The notes beneath the pieces are model-generated. The model had not been told where the DNA came from, made no database searches, and was given only the letters and a program-made list of their open reading frames with translations. Of a stretch of 12,283 bases of DNA, positions 1 through 6,700 are shown one piece after another. The DNA lies in assembly GCA_964549505.1 (NCBI GenBank), contig CAZJVD010000028.1:1-12283 (forward strand), in the 5' to 3' direction. The first letter of the stretch is position 1. The number at the start of each line of letters is the position of its first letter. The position numbers and the translations under genes were made by a program. Source of the stretch: CAZJVD01 sp964549505 (lineage in GTDB: Bacteria; Bdellovibrionota; UBA1018; CAZJVD01).

Positions 1-59
1 CTATTCGTGAAGGCGGTAAGACCGTCGGCGCCGGTGTGGTGTCTGAGATTGTTGAATAA
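1..59 (+). CDS. tuf: Elongation factor Tu, C-terminal end (partial)
   Basis: The window opens inside a gene. Read from base 3, it gives IREGGKTVGAGVVSEIVE and then a TAA stop at 57-59. This matches the invariant C-terminus of EF-Tu (E. coli has IREGGRTVGAGVV near its end), the GTPase that brings aminoacyl-tRNA to the ribosome. Only the last 18 residues of the domain 3 barrel are present, so nothing can be said about the GTPase domain. It lies 31 bases upstream of rpmG, the usual place for a tuf copy at the head of the secE-nusG-rpoBC cluster. The identity is secure despite the short length because both motif and context agree. Confidence 0.93.
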   Translation, partial: IREGGKTVGAGVVSEIVE

Positions 60-90
60 GTCGGAAGTCTTTCTCTAACGGAGTTTTCTT

Positions 91-240
91 ATGCGAAGTC
101 ACGTGAGTCTTGATTGTTCGGACTGCAAGCGCCGCAACTATCATACGAGTAAAAATAAGCAGAAGACCACGGATCGTCTTCAGTTCAAAAAATACTGTCC
201 TGGGTGCCGGAAGCATACGGTTCACAAGGAGACGAAGTAG
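91..240 (+). CDS. rpmG: 50S ribosomal protein L33 (zinc-binding form)
   Basis: A 49-residue basic protein starting at ATG 91, with GGAG at 80-83 seven bases upstream. L33 is a small protein of the large ribosomal subunit near the E site. Two CxxC pairs, C9/C12 and C36/C39, form the zinc ribbon of the zinc-containing (C+) L33 type, as opposed to cysteine-free paralogs made under zinc starvation. The conserved stretch RRNYHTSKNK lies between them, and the C-terminus HTVHKETK is typical of the family. The length is normal for L33. Its position between tuf and tRNA-Trp/secE is a widespread arrangement. It is probably cotranscribed with tuf, as no terminator is visible between them. Confidence is high from motif, length and synteny. 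Confidence 0.96.
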   Translation: MRSHVSLDCSDCKRRNYHTSKNKQKTTDRLQFKKYCPGCRKHTVHKETK

Positions 241-262
241 TTCGCGTCATTTGTATTAATTG

Positions 263-338
263 AGGCGAGTAGCTCCAACGGTAGAGCAACGGATTCCAAA
301 TCCGTGGGTTGTGGGTTCAAATCCCTCCTCGCCTGCCA
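263..338 (+). tRNA. tRNA-Trp (anticodon CCA)
   Basis: A full cloverleaf can be drawn. The acceptor stem is 263-269 with 328-334 (7 bp), the D stem 272-275 with 284-287, the anticodon stem 289-293 with 301-305, and the T stem 311-315 with 323-327 with one U-U mismatch. The T loop is TTCAAAT. The anticodon loop is 294-300 with CCA at 296-298, reading UGG (Trp). The discriminator base is G335, as expected for tRNA-Trp, and the 3' CCA (336-338) is encoded. It sits 22 bases after rpmG and 37 bases before secE with no clear promoter of its own, so it is probably cut out of the tuf-rpmG-secE transcript. This position is common in bacteria. Confidence 0.97.
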
Positions 339-375
339 GTAGAGTTAGACACTGGAGAAGAAGGAAGCACGACAC

Positions 376-750
376 TTGGAAAACAATCGGCAAAAAATCG
401 TAAATCTTATTTATTTTGCGTGCGCCGTTTTCATTTCGTACGTGTTTTTTTCTTTTGGCGGAACGCTTGCCGCAAAGTTTGACTTGGAAGCACGTGTTCG
501 GAATCTCGACCTCTGGCTACAGGGGATCGCGATCTTCGCGGGTGTTGTCACATTCTTTGTTTTGAATCGCCATCAGAAGGCGACTCAGTTCATGCACGAA
601 TCAGTTGCTGAGATTGAACGTGTGAGTTGGCCGACGCCAAACGAAACGTGGAAGTCGACTATCGTTGTGATCGTCATGGTGATTATTTCAGGTGCCGTTC
701 TGGGTGCGCTCGACTCGTTGTGGGCGTGGTTGATGAAGCTTGTCGTGTAG
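376..750 (+). CDS. secE: Preprotein translocase subunit SecE
   Basis: SecE is the clamp subunit of the SecYEG channel in the inner membrane. The 124-residue protein has three hydrophobic segments at about 8-33, 46-64 and 94-123, the layout of the longer E. coli-type SecE rather than the roughly 60-residue single-span form. The diagnostic part is the amphipathic stretch before the last segment, with E81-R82-V83-S84-W85-P86-T87, followed by the conserved membrane segment. The start is TTG at 376, with AAGGA at 361-365 ten bases upstream. No ATG or GTG is available upstream in this frame, and the next in-frame ATG (at 592) would remove two membrane segments. It is followed 21 bases later by nusG, the near-universal secE-nusG pair. 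Confidence 0.95.
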   Translation: MENNRQKIVNLIYFACAVFISYVFFSFGGTLAAKFDLEARVRNLDLWLQGIAIFAGVVTFFVLNRHQKATQFMHESVAEIERVSWPTPNETWKSTIVVIVMVIISGAVLGALDSLWAWLMKLVV

Positions 751-771
751 TGTCGTTTTAGGAGGTTGTTC

Positions 772-1473
772 GTGGTTGCGCAGCAAGAGTTAGAGCAAGA
801 CAAAGTTCCAGAAGAGGGTGAGCAGGCGTCGGAGACCGGTGATAAGCCGGAGACGGCGGCCGCGTCGACAACGACGACCACGCTTTCGGAAACGGATCCT
901 GATGCCTATGTGCGTCCCGCTGATTTTGCGGATCCGAATAAAGAAGGCATGCAGTGGTATGTCGTTCATACGTATTCGGGGTTTGAAAACAAGGCAAAAA
1001 CCTCTCTCGAGGAGCGTGTTCGCTCCTTGCGTAAAGCGGACTTTTTCTCGGACATCATTGTGCCAGAGGAAAACGTGATCGAATTGGTCAAGGGTCAGAA
1101 AAAGACGACCAAGCGCCGTTTTTTCCCTGGTTACATCCTCGTGAAGATGATTTTGAACAATGAGACCTGGCATATCGTCAAGGACACCCCCCGGATCACG
1201 GGTTTTGTCGGCGACAAGGTAAAACCACGTCCGGTTCCGGAGTCTGAAGTAAAGAAGATGACGAATCGGATTGCCGAGGGTGAATCCAAGCCGCGGCATA
1301 GAGTTTCGTTTAAGGAAGGTGAGAACATCCGTGTGGTCGATGGTCCGTTCTCAAACTTCAATGGCACGGTCGAAGAGGTCAATATGGACAAGGGCAAAGT
1401 CAAAGTTCTTGTCAGCATCTTCGGGCGATCGACGCCGGTCGAACTTGATTTTATTCAAGTTGAAAAAGTTTAA
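772..1473 (+). CDS. nusG: Transcription termination/antitermination factor NusG with N-terminal extension
   Basis: NusG binds RNA polymerase and links it to Rho or to ribosomal protein S10. I place the start at GTG 772 because GGAGG at 761-765 lies six bases upstream; the TTG at 766 touches the GGAGG and is too close. This gives 233 residues against about 180 in E. coli. Residues 1-59 are an acidic linker rich in Glu, Thr and Ala, including a run of five Thr, with no counterpart in E. coli NusG. The NGN domain begins at about residue 60 with MQWYVVHTYSGFENKA and includes RRFFPGYILV. The KOW domain is at about 180-233, with GPFSNFNGTVEEV and VSIFGRSTPVEL. The internal ATG at 949 would give a standard 174-residue protein, but its Shine-Dalgarno-like AAGG is only one base away, so it is less likely. 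Confidence 0.95.
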   Translation: MVAQQELEQDKVPEEGEQASETGDKPETAAASTTTTTLSETDPDAYVRPADFADPNKEGMQWYVVHTYSGFENKAKTSLEERVRSLRKADFFSDIIVPEENVIELVKGQKKTTKRRFFPGYILVKMILNNETWHIVKDTPRITGFVGDKVKPRPVPESEVKKMTNRIAEGESKPRHRVSFKEGENIRVVDGPFSNFNGTVEEVNMDKGKVKVLVSIFGRSTPVELDFIQVEKV

Positions 1474-1499
1474 ACGGTTGTGATAGGACGGTCAGTTCA

Positions 1500-1940
1500 A
1501 TGGCAGCTCCAGCTGGTGGTAAAAAGTTAGTCGGGCAGATCAAGTTACAGATCCCCGGCGGACAGGCTAGTCCTGCGCCGCCCGTGGGTCCTGCACTTGG
1601 ACCGCGCGGCGTGAATAGCAATGATTTCTGCAAGGCTTTCAATGCTCGGACGCAGGATCAGAAGGGCGTGATCATTCCGGTGATCATTAGCGTCTTTTCG
1701 GATCGTTCGTTCACATTCATCACGAAAACTCCACCGGCTTCGGTTCTCCTTTTCAAAGCGGCGAAGGTCGAAAAGGGAAGTGGCGAACCGAATAAGAAGA
1801 AAGCAGGCAAGGTCACCTGGAAACAGGTTGAAGACATTGCCAAGGTTAAAATGCCGGATCTTAATGCAGGCTCCATTGAGGCTGCAAAGAGAACCATTGC
1901 GGGTACGGCTCGCAGTGCTGGCATCGAAGTAGTGGATTGA
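1500..1940 (+). CDS. rplK: 50S ribosomal protein L11
   Basis: L11 is part of the GTPase-associated centre, where it binds 23S rRNA with L10 and is needed for RelA activation and factor-dependent GTP hydrolysis. The 146-residue length is normal. The N-terminal domain carries PAPPVGPALGPRGVN (about 25-39) with the conserved prolines that contact factors and thiostrepton. It is followed by FCKAFNARTQ, DRSFTFITKTPPASVLL, and the rRNA-binding C-terminal domain ending in GTARSAGIEV. The start is ATG 1500, with AGGA at 1485-1488 upstream. It lies 26 bases after nusG, with no obvious promoter in the gap, so it is probably on the same transcript. The downstream gap to rplA holds a likely L1 regulatory structure. 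Confidence 0.97.
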   Translation: MAAPAGGKKLVGQIKLQIPGGQASPAPPVGPALGPRGVNSNDFCKAFNARTQDQKGVIIPVIISVFSDRSFTFITKTPPASVLLFKAAKVEKGSGEPNKKKAGKVTWKQVEDIAKVKMPDLNAGSIEAAKRTIAGTARSAGIEVVD

Positions 1941-1947
1941 AGTCATC

Positions 1948-1998
1948 GTGGGAGTCAGGGCGGTAGGCGCAGGCCTCTCCGTCGGACGTTTGGACCAC
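1948..1998 (+). promoter_or_regulatory. Putative L1-binding mRNA site (23S rRNA mimic) in front of rplA
   Basis: The 68-base gap between rplK and rplA folds into one long hairpin. The outer stem GTGG 1948-1951 pairs with CCAC 1995-1998. GTC 1954-1956 pairs with GAC 1985-1987. GG 1958-1959 can pair with TC 1982-1983 (one wobble), CGG 1961-1963 with CCG 1979-1981, and AGGC 1965-1968 with GCCT 1973-1976 around a GCAG loop. This leaves an asymmetric loop with a two-base short strand, GA 1952-1953, and a seven-base long strand 1988-1994. A GA short strand between two stems is the hallmark of the L1 site in 23S rRNA, which also contains GUGGGAG facing ACCAC, and in L1 operon mRNAs. The fold ends right where the rplA ribosome binding site begins (1999-2003), which fits translational repression by L1. 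Pairing was done by eye. Confidence 0.68.
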
Positions 1999-2008
1999 AG
2001 AGGTTATT

Positions 2009-2743
2009 ATGGCGAAAACAGAACACGCCCCGAAACTTGGTCGGGGTAAAAAATACGCGAATGCTGTCGTCTCGTTTGATCGACAGAAGACGTATCGTCT
2101 GAGCGAAGCGCTCGAGCTTGTTCAAAAGGCGTCTTACGCAAAATTTGATGAAACGGTCGATGTTGCTTTCAACTTGGGTGTCGACACGAAAGCCTCAGAT
2201 CAAGTGATTCGTGGTGCGATTGTTCTTCCTCACGGAACAGGCAAGTCAGCGCGTGTCGCCGTGATTGCGAAGGGTGACAAGGCCAAAGAAGCCCAGTCGG
2301 CTGGTGCGGATGCGGTCGGAGCGGAAGATCTGATTGAGAAGATTTCAGGTGGTTGGTTTGATTTCGATAAGCTCATTGCGACGCCCGATATGATGGTGCC
2401 TCTCTCAAAAATCGGTAAGGTGCTTGGTCCGAAGGGACTGATGCCGAATCCGAAGCTTGGGACAGTTACGTTTGATGTCGCTCGCGCTGTTTCAGAACAG
2501 AAGATGGGTAAAGTGGAATATCGAGCTGAAAAGGCCGGTATTGTTCATGTTGCGATCGGAAAGAAGTCATTTGGACCGGAAAAACTGAAAGAAAATTTGA
2601 ACGCTCTTACGGGTGCTCTGCTGAAAGCAAAGCCACCGACGAGCAAGGGAACGTATCTTAAGAAGATCACGTTATCGACGACGATGGGTCCGGGAGTTCG
2701 GGTCGATGTCGCGGACGCCGTTGGAACGGCTGTTCTCTCTTAA
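2009..2743 (+). CDS. rplA: 50S ribosomal protein L1
   Basis: L1 forms the mobile stalk at the E site of the large subunit and in many bacteria represses its own operon. The 244-residue protein is slightly longer than E. coli L1 (234). The signature GPKGLMPNPKLGTV is at about residues 140-153, and the N-terminal half of domain I contains FDETVDVAFNLGVD. The C-terminal part has PPTSKGTYLKKITLSTTMGPG, also typical. The start is ATG 2009, with AGAGG at 1999-2003 five bases upstream. The structured gap just before it looks like an L1 target, so this gene is probably autoregulated, with rplJ possibly following through coupling because it starts only 15 bases after the rplA stop. Confidence 0.97.
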   Translation: MAKTEHAPKLGRGKKYANAVVSFDRQKTYRLSEALELVQKASYAKFDETVDVAFNLGVDTKASDQVIRGAIVLPHGTGKSARVAVIAKGDKAKEAQSAGADAVGAEDLIEKISGGWFDFDKLIATPDMMVPLSKIGKVLGPKGLMPNPKLGTVTFDVARAVSEQKMGKVEYRAEKAGIVHVAIGKKSFGPEKLKENLNALTGALLKAKPPTSKGTYLKKITLSTTMGPGVRVDVADAVGTAVLS

Positions 2744-2758
2744 GAAGGTTGGACGATC

Positions 2759-3295
2759 ATGAACCGTGAACAGAAAAACGAATTAGCAGCGGTTGTTAAG
2801 CAGAAGGTGATCCAGGCGGGCGTTACCTTTTTTGCAGATTATCGCGGACTTAAAGCAACCGAGGCCGATCAGCTTCGTAAGATTCTGCGTGAGAAAAAAG
2901 TTGAAGCGAAAGTCGTGAAAAACAATGTGGCGCGGATTGCGATTGAGCAAGCCAAGCTCGGTGACGAACCGATGAAGGTGGCTCAAGGGATTTTTGGTCC
3001 GACCCTCATGATGTTTTCGATGGGCGATCCAGCTGCGGCGGCAAAAGCGCTGGTCGATTTCGCAAAAAACCACGAAGCATTCCAGCTCAAGGATGGCTTC
3101 ATGGGTTCCAGACGTCTTGCTGTGGCTGAGATTGAGCAATTAGCAAAACTTCCGAGCCGCGAAGTGATGCTGAGTATGTTGCTTTCGGTGTTCAATGCAC
3201 CGGCAAGAAATTTTGTAAGTGTGTTGGCGGCGGTACCGCGCGGCTTGGTGACGGTGCTGTCGGCGATCAAGGACAAAAAAGAAAAACAAAGTTAA
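2759..3295 (+). CDS. rplJ: 50S ribosomal protein L10
   Basis: L10 is the base of the L7/L12 stalk, binding L11-region rRNA with its N-terminal domain and L7/L12 dimers with its C-terminal helix. The 178-residue length fits the family (E. coli 165). Recognisable parts are FFADYRGLKATEADQLRKILR (about 24-44; rRNA-binding domain), VVKNNVARIAIEQA (about 53-66), the central FAKNHEAFQLKDGFMGSR, and the C-terminal part LPSREVMLSMLLSVFNAPAR with a charged tail KDKKEKQS. The start is ATG 2759, with AAGG at 2745-2748 in a purine-rich stretch that follows the rplA stop. The gap to rplA is only 15 bases, so a canonical L10 leader RNA does not fit between the two genes. Confidence 0.96.
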   Translation: MNREQKNELAAVVKQKVIQAGVTFFADYRGLKATEADQLRKILREKKVEAKVVKNNVARIAIEQAKLGDEPMKVAQGIFGPTLMMFSMGDPAAAAKALVDFAKNHEAFQLKDGFMGSRRLAVAEIEQLAKLPSREVMLSMLLSVFNAPARNFVSVLAAVPRGLVTVLSAIKDKKEKQS

Positions 3296-3309
3296 CTCGG
3301 AGGTAAAAA

Positions 3310-3687
3310 ATGGCAACGGTATCTAAGGAAGACGTCGTCTCCTTTATTGAAAAGATGTCGGTTCTCGATCTTTCCAATCTCGTGAAAGAACTCGAAACCA
3401 AGTTTGGCGTTTCAGCAGCAGCGCCTGTAGCGATCGCCGCAGCCGGCGCAGCTCCAGCCGCAGCCGCTGAAGCTAAGACCGAATTCACGGTCGTTCTCGC
3501 CGAAGCAGGCGCGAAGAAGATCGAAGTGATCAAAGAAGTTCGTACGATCACCGGTCTCGGCCTGAAAGAAGCGAAGGACCTTGTCGAAGGCGCACCAAAG
3601 CCAGTTAAAGAAGGCATTGGTAAAGAAGAAGCTGACAAGATCAAGAAGGTCCTTGAAGCGGCCGGAGCTAAGGTCGAATTAAAGTAG
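3310..3687 (+). CDS. rplL: 50S ribosomal protein L7/L12
   Basis: L7/L12 is the multi-copy stalk protein that recruits and activates translational GTPases. The 125-residue protein has the three usual parts: an N-terminal dimerisation and L10-binding region (about 1-33, with FIEKMSVLDLSNLVKELE), a flexible Ala/Pro hinge (about 35-56), and the compact C-terminal domain with EFTVVLAEAGAKKIEVIKEV, TGLGLKEAKDLVEGAPKPVK and the end LEAAGAKVELK. The start is ATG 3310, with a strong CGGAGGT at 3298-3304 five bases upstream. This is the best Shine-Dalgarno in the cluster and fits the need for several copies of L7/L12 per ribosome. It starts 14 bases after rplJ and is followed by the attenuator region before rpoB. 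Confidence 0.98.
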   Translation: MATVSKEDVVSFIEKMSVLDLSNLVKELETKFGVSAAAPVAIAAAGAAPAAAAEAKTEFTVVLAEAGAKKIEVIKEVRTITGLGLKEAKDLVEGAPKPVKEGIGKEEADKIKKVLEAAGAKVELK

Positions 3688-3735
3688 TGGCTTAAGTAAG
3701 TGGCTCTTAGAGTCATTTTTGGATTTTCGCTTTGT

Positions 3736-3779
3736 TTGGGCGGGCCCAATGTGCGTCCGCCCATTCGTTTTTGTTTTTG
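3736..3779 (+). terminator. Likely intrinsic attenuator between rplL and rpoB
   Basis: In the 107-base gap after rplL, bases 3737-3745 (TGGGCGGGC) pair with 3755-3763 (GTCCGCCCA) in a nine-bp stem with one G-U pair and a nine-base loop. It is followed by a T-rich run at 3764-3778 broken by single C and G bases. This is the form of an intrinsic terminator. In E. coli a leaky terminator at this same place lowers rpoBC transcription relative to the ribosomal protein genes; the same role is inferred here. The imperfect T tract suits partial read-through. The rpoB ribosome binding site (GAGGAG, 3779-3784) follows at once. A smaller competing hairpin, TTGGG 3736-3740 with CCCAA 3745-3749, uses the same upstream strand. 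Confidence 0.75.
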
Positions 3780-3794
3780 AGGAGCTGTTAGAGC

Positions 3795-6700
3795 ATGGTC
3801 ACACCATTTTCCGAAAACCGGCGCGTTCGAAGAAGCTTTGCTAATGCACCGAGCAGGCTTGAGATCCCGAACCTGATTGATCTTCAAAAGAACTCGTACG
3901 ATCAGCTTCTTCAGATTGATGTACCGGCTGACAAGCGTAAGGACACAGGCCTCCAAGCCGTTTTCAAGTCCGTGTTCCCGATTGAGGACTTTGACCGGAC
4001 CGCTTCACTTGAATTTGAAAGCTACACACTCGAAACTCCGAAGTACGACGTTCAAGAATGTCGTCAGCGCGGAATGACCTTCGCAGCTCCCCTGAAGATC
4101 ACCGTTCGCCTCGTGGTGTTTGATGTGGATGAGGAGACCCAGGCGCGCAACATCCGCGACATTAAGGAACAGGAAGTCTATATGGGCGAGATTCCGCTCA
4201 TGACGGACGCTGGATCCTTCATCATTAATGGTACCGAGCGCGTGATTGTGAGTCAGCTCCACCGTTCACCAGGGGTGATCTTCACGCATGACCAGGGACG
4301 AACTCATTCGAGCGGAAAGATTCTGTACTCGGCTCGGGTAATCCCGCATCGTGGTTCGTGGCTCGATTTTGAGTTCGACCACAAGGACATTCTCTACGCC
4401 CGTATCGATCGCAAGCGAAAGATTGCAGCGACAGTTATTCTTCGTGCGATGGGTATGTCGGTTGAGGAAATCCTTAACTACTTCTATCGAACGGAGACCA
4501 TTCGCGTTCAGCAGTCCAAAAACGGTATTCAATTTTTCCGTGTCGTGGATGTCAGCATCTTGGCTGGGCAGCGAGCGGAGGACGATATTCTCGATCCCAA
4601 GACGGGCGAAGTCATCGTTAAGAAAAACCGCAAACTCACAAAGTCTGTCATCACGCGGATTCAAGAAGCGAAGCTCAAAGAGCTTGAAGTTCCGAAGGAA
4701 GCTGTTCTTGGTCGCGTCGTAGCACGCGACATTGTCGATGAAGCGACTGGCGAAGTGCTCGCTGAAGCGAACGATGAGTTAACGGACGATAAGATTCGTA
4801 TTCTTTCTGAAAAGGGTATCGACAAGATCGGCGTGATCTTTACCGATAACCTTACCTACGGTCCTTTCATTCGCGAAACCCTCGTCGCTGATAAGATCTC
4901 CTCTCCAGACGAAGGTTTGATCGAAATCTACAAGCGCTTGCGACCAGGGGATCCGCCGACGGTTGAAGCCGCTAAAGGACTTTTCGAGAGTTTGTTTTTC
5001 AACCCGGATCGCTATGACCTTTCGAAGGTGGGTCGTCTCAAGCTGAACTATAAGTTCCCTGAGAACGCCGTTTCGTCTGAGATCACGGTTCTGACAAAGG
5101 CCGATATCCTTTCGACACTCAATTATCTTTGCGAACTCAATAACGGTCGCGGTCGCATCGATGACATCGACCATTTGGGTAACCGACGTGTTCGCGCTGT
5201 GGGCGAGTTAGTCGAAAACCAATATCGCATTGGTCTCGTGCGTATGGAGCGCGCGATCAAAGAACGTATGAGTATTCAAGAAATTGAAACACTCATGCCG
5301 CATGACCTGATCAACCAAAAGCCGGTGTCGGCCGTGATCAAGGAGTTCTTTGGTTCGAGTCAGCTCTCGCAGTTTATGGACCAAACGAATCCATTGTCCG
5401 AAGTGACCCACAAGCGGCGCTTGTCGGCCCTTGGGCCTGGTGGTCTTACCCGAGAACGTGCAGGGTTCGAAGTTCGCGACGTTCATAACTCCCACTACGG
5501 TCGTATGTGTCCGATCGAAACGCCGGAAGGTCCGAACATCGGTTTGATCGCGAGTCTTTCGACGTTTGCACGCGTGAACGAGTTTGGATTTATCGAGACA
5601 CCGTATCGCGTTGTTAAAGAGAAACACGTTACGGAAGAGATTCAGTTCTTTACGGCTACCGAAGAAGAGAACCGTGTTATCGCGCAAGTTTCTGAGAGGG
5701 CTTTGTCTTCGAAGAACTTGGGGGGTGAACTGGTCGCAGCTCGAAGAAAGGGTGAGTACTCACTCGTTTCTCCAGAAGAAGTCGAGCTGATGGACGTTTC
5801 GCCGAACCAACTCGTGTCGATCGCAGCTTCGTTGATTCCGTTCCTTGAACATGACGACGCGAACCGCGCTCTCATGGGTTCGAACATGCAACGCCAAGCT
5901 GTGCCGTTGATTCGTACGTCGGCGCCGTTTGTTGGAACAGGTATCGAAAACATCGTCGCTCGCGACTCACGTCAGATCATCACGGCTACGCATGACGGCG
6001 AAGTCATCATGGTCGATGGTGGGAAAATTGTTATTCGTCGTACGAACACGCGCACGGATGACGTGGGATCTGATGTCGATGTGTACCATTTGACGAAGTA
6101 CCAGCGCTCGAACCAGAACACGTGTTTGAACCAAACGCCGGTTGTTAACCTGGGTGATCGCGTTCGCAAAGGCGATGTGCTGGCGGATGGTCCGAGTACC
6201 GATGCTGGTGAGCTGGCGCTGGGACAGAACATCCTGGTCGCGTTCATGCCCTGGGGTGGTTACAACTTCGAAGACTCGATTCTGATTTCGGAACGTCTTA
6301 TTAAAGAAGATACGTTCACATCGGTTCACATCGAAGAATTCGAAGGTGTGGCACGCGATACGAAGCTTGGAAAAGAAGAAATCACGCGCGACATACCAAA
6401 CGTCGGCGAGGAAGCGCTCCGCAACCTCGACGAGAGCGGGATCATCCGTATCGGTGCAGAAGTTCGCCCAGGCGATATTCTGGTCGGTAAAGTAACTCCG
6501 AAAGGTGAGACGCAACTTTCACCGGAAGAGAAGCTTCTTCGTGCAATCTTTGGTGAAAAGGCCGGAGATGTTCGCGACACATCGTTGCGATGTCCGTCCG
6601 GTGTTTATGGAACGGTCATCAATGCGGAAGTCTTCGCGCGCGAAGGCACCGAGAAAGATGAGCGCACGAAATCGATTCTTGAAGAAAAAATCTCGCGTAT

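Noticed and set aside
253..259. TATTAAT upstream of tRNA-Trp as a possible -10 promoter element
   Set aside because: No matching -35 box at a suitable distance, and the tRNA sits in a compact operon gap of 22 bases, so an own promoter is not supported.
766..771. TTG at 766 as the nusG start
   Set aside because: It directly abuts the GGAGG ribosome binding site with no spacer; GTG at 772 has a six-base spacer.
3267..3956. Long reverse-strand open frame of 229 codons across rplL and the rpoB start
   Set aside because: It lies opposite rplL, the attenuator and rpoB, shows no recognisable protein motif, and is explained by the codon bias of the sense genes.
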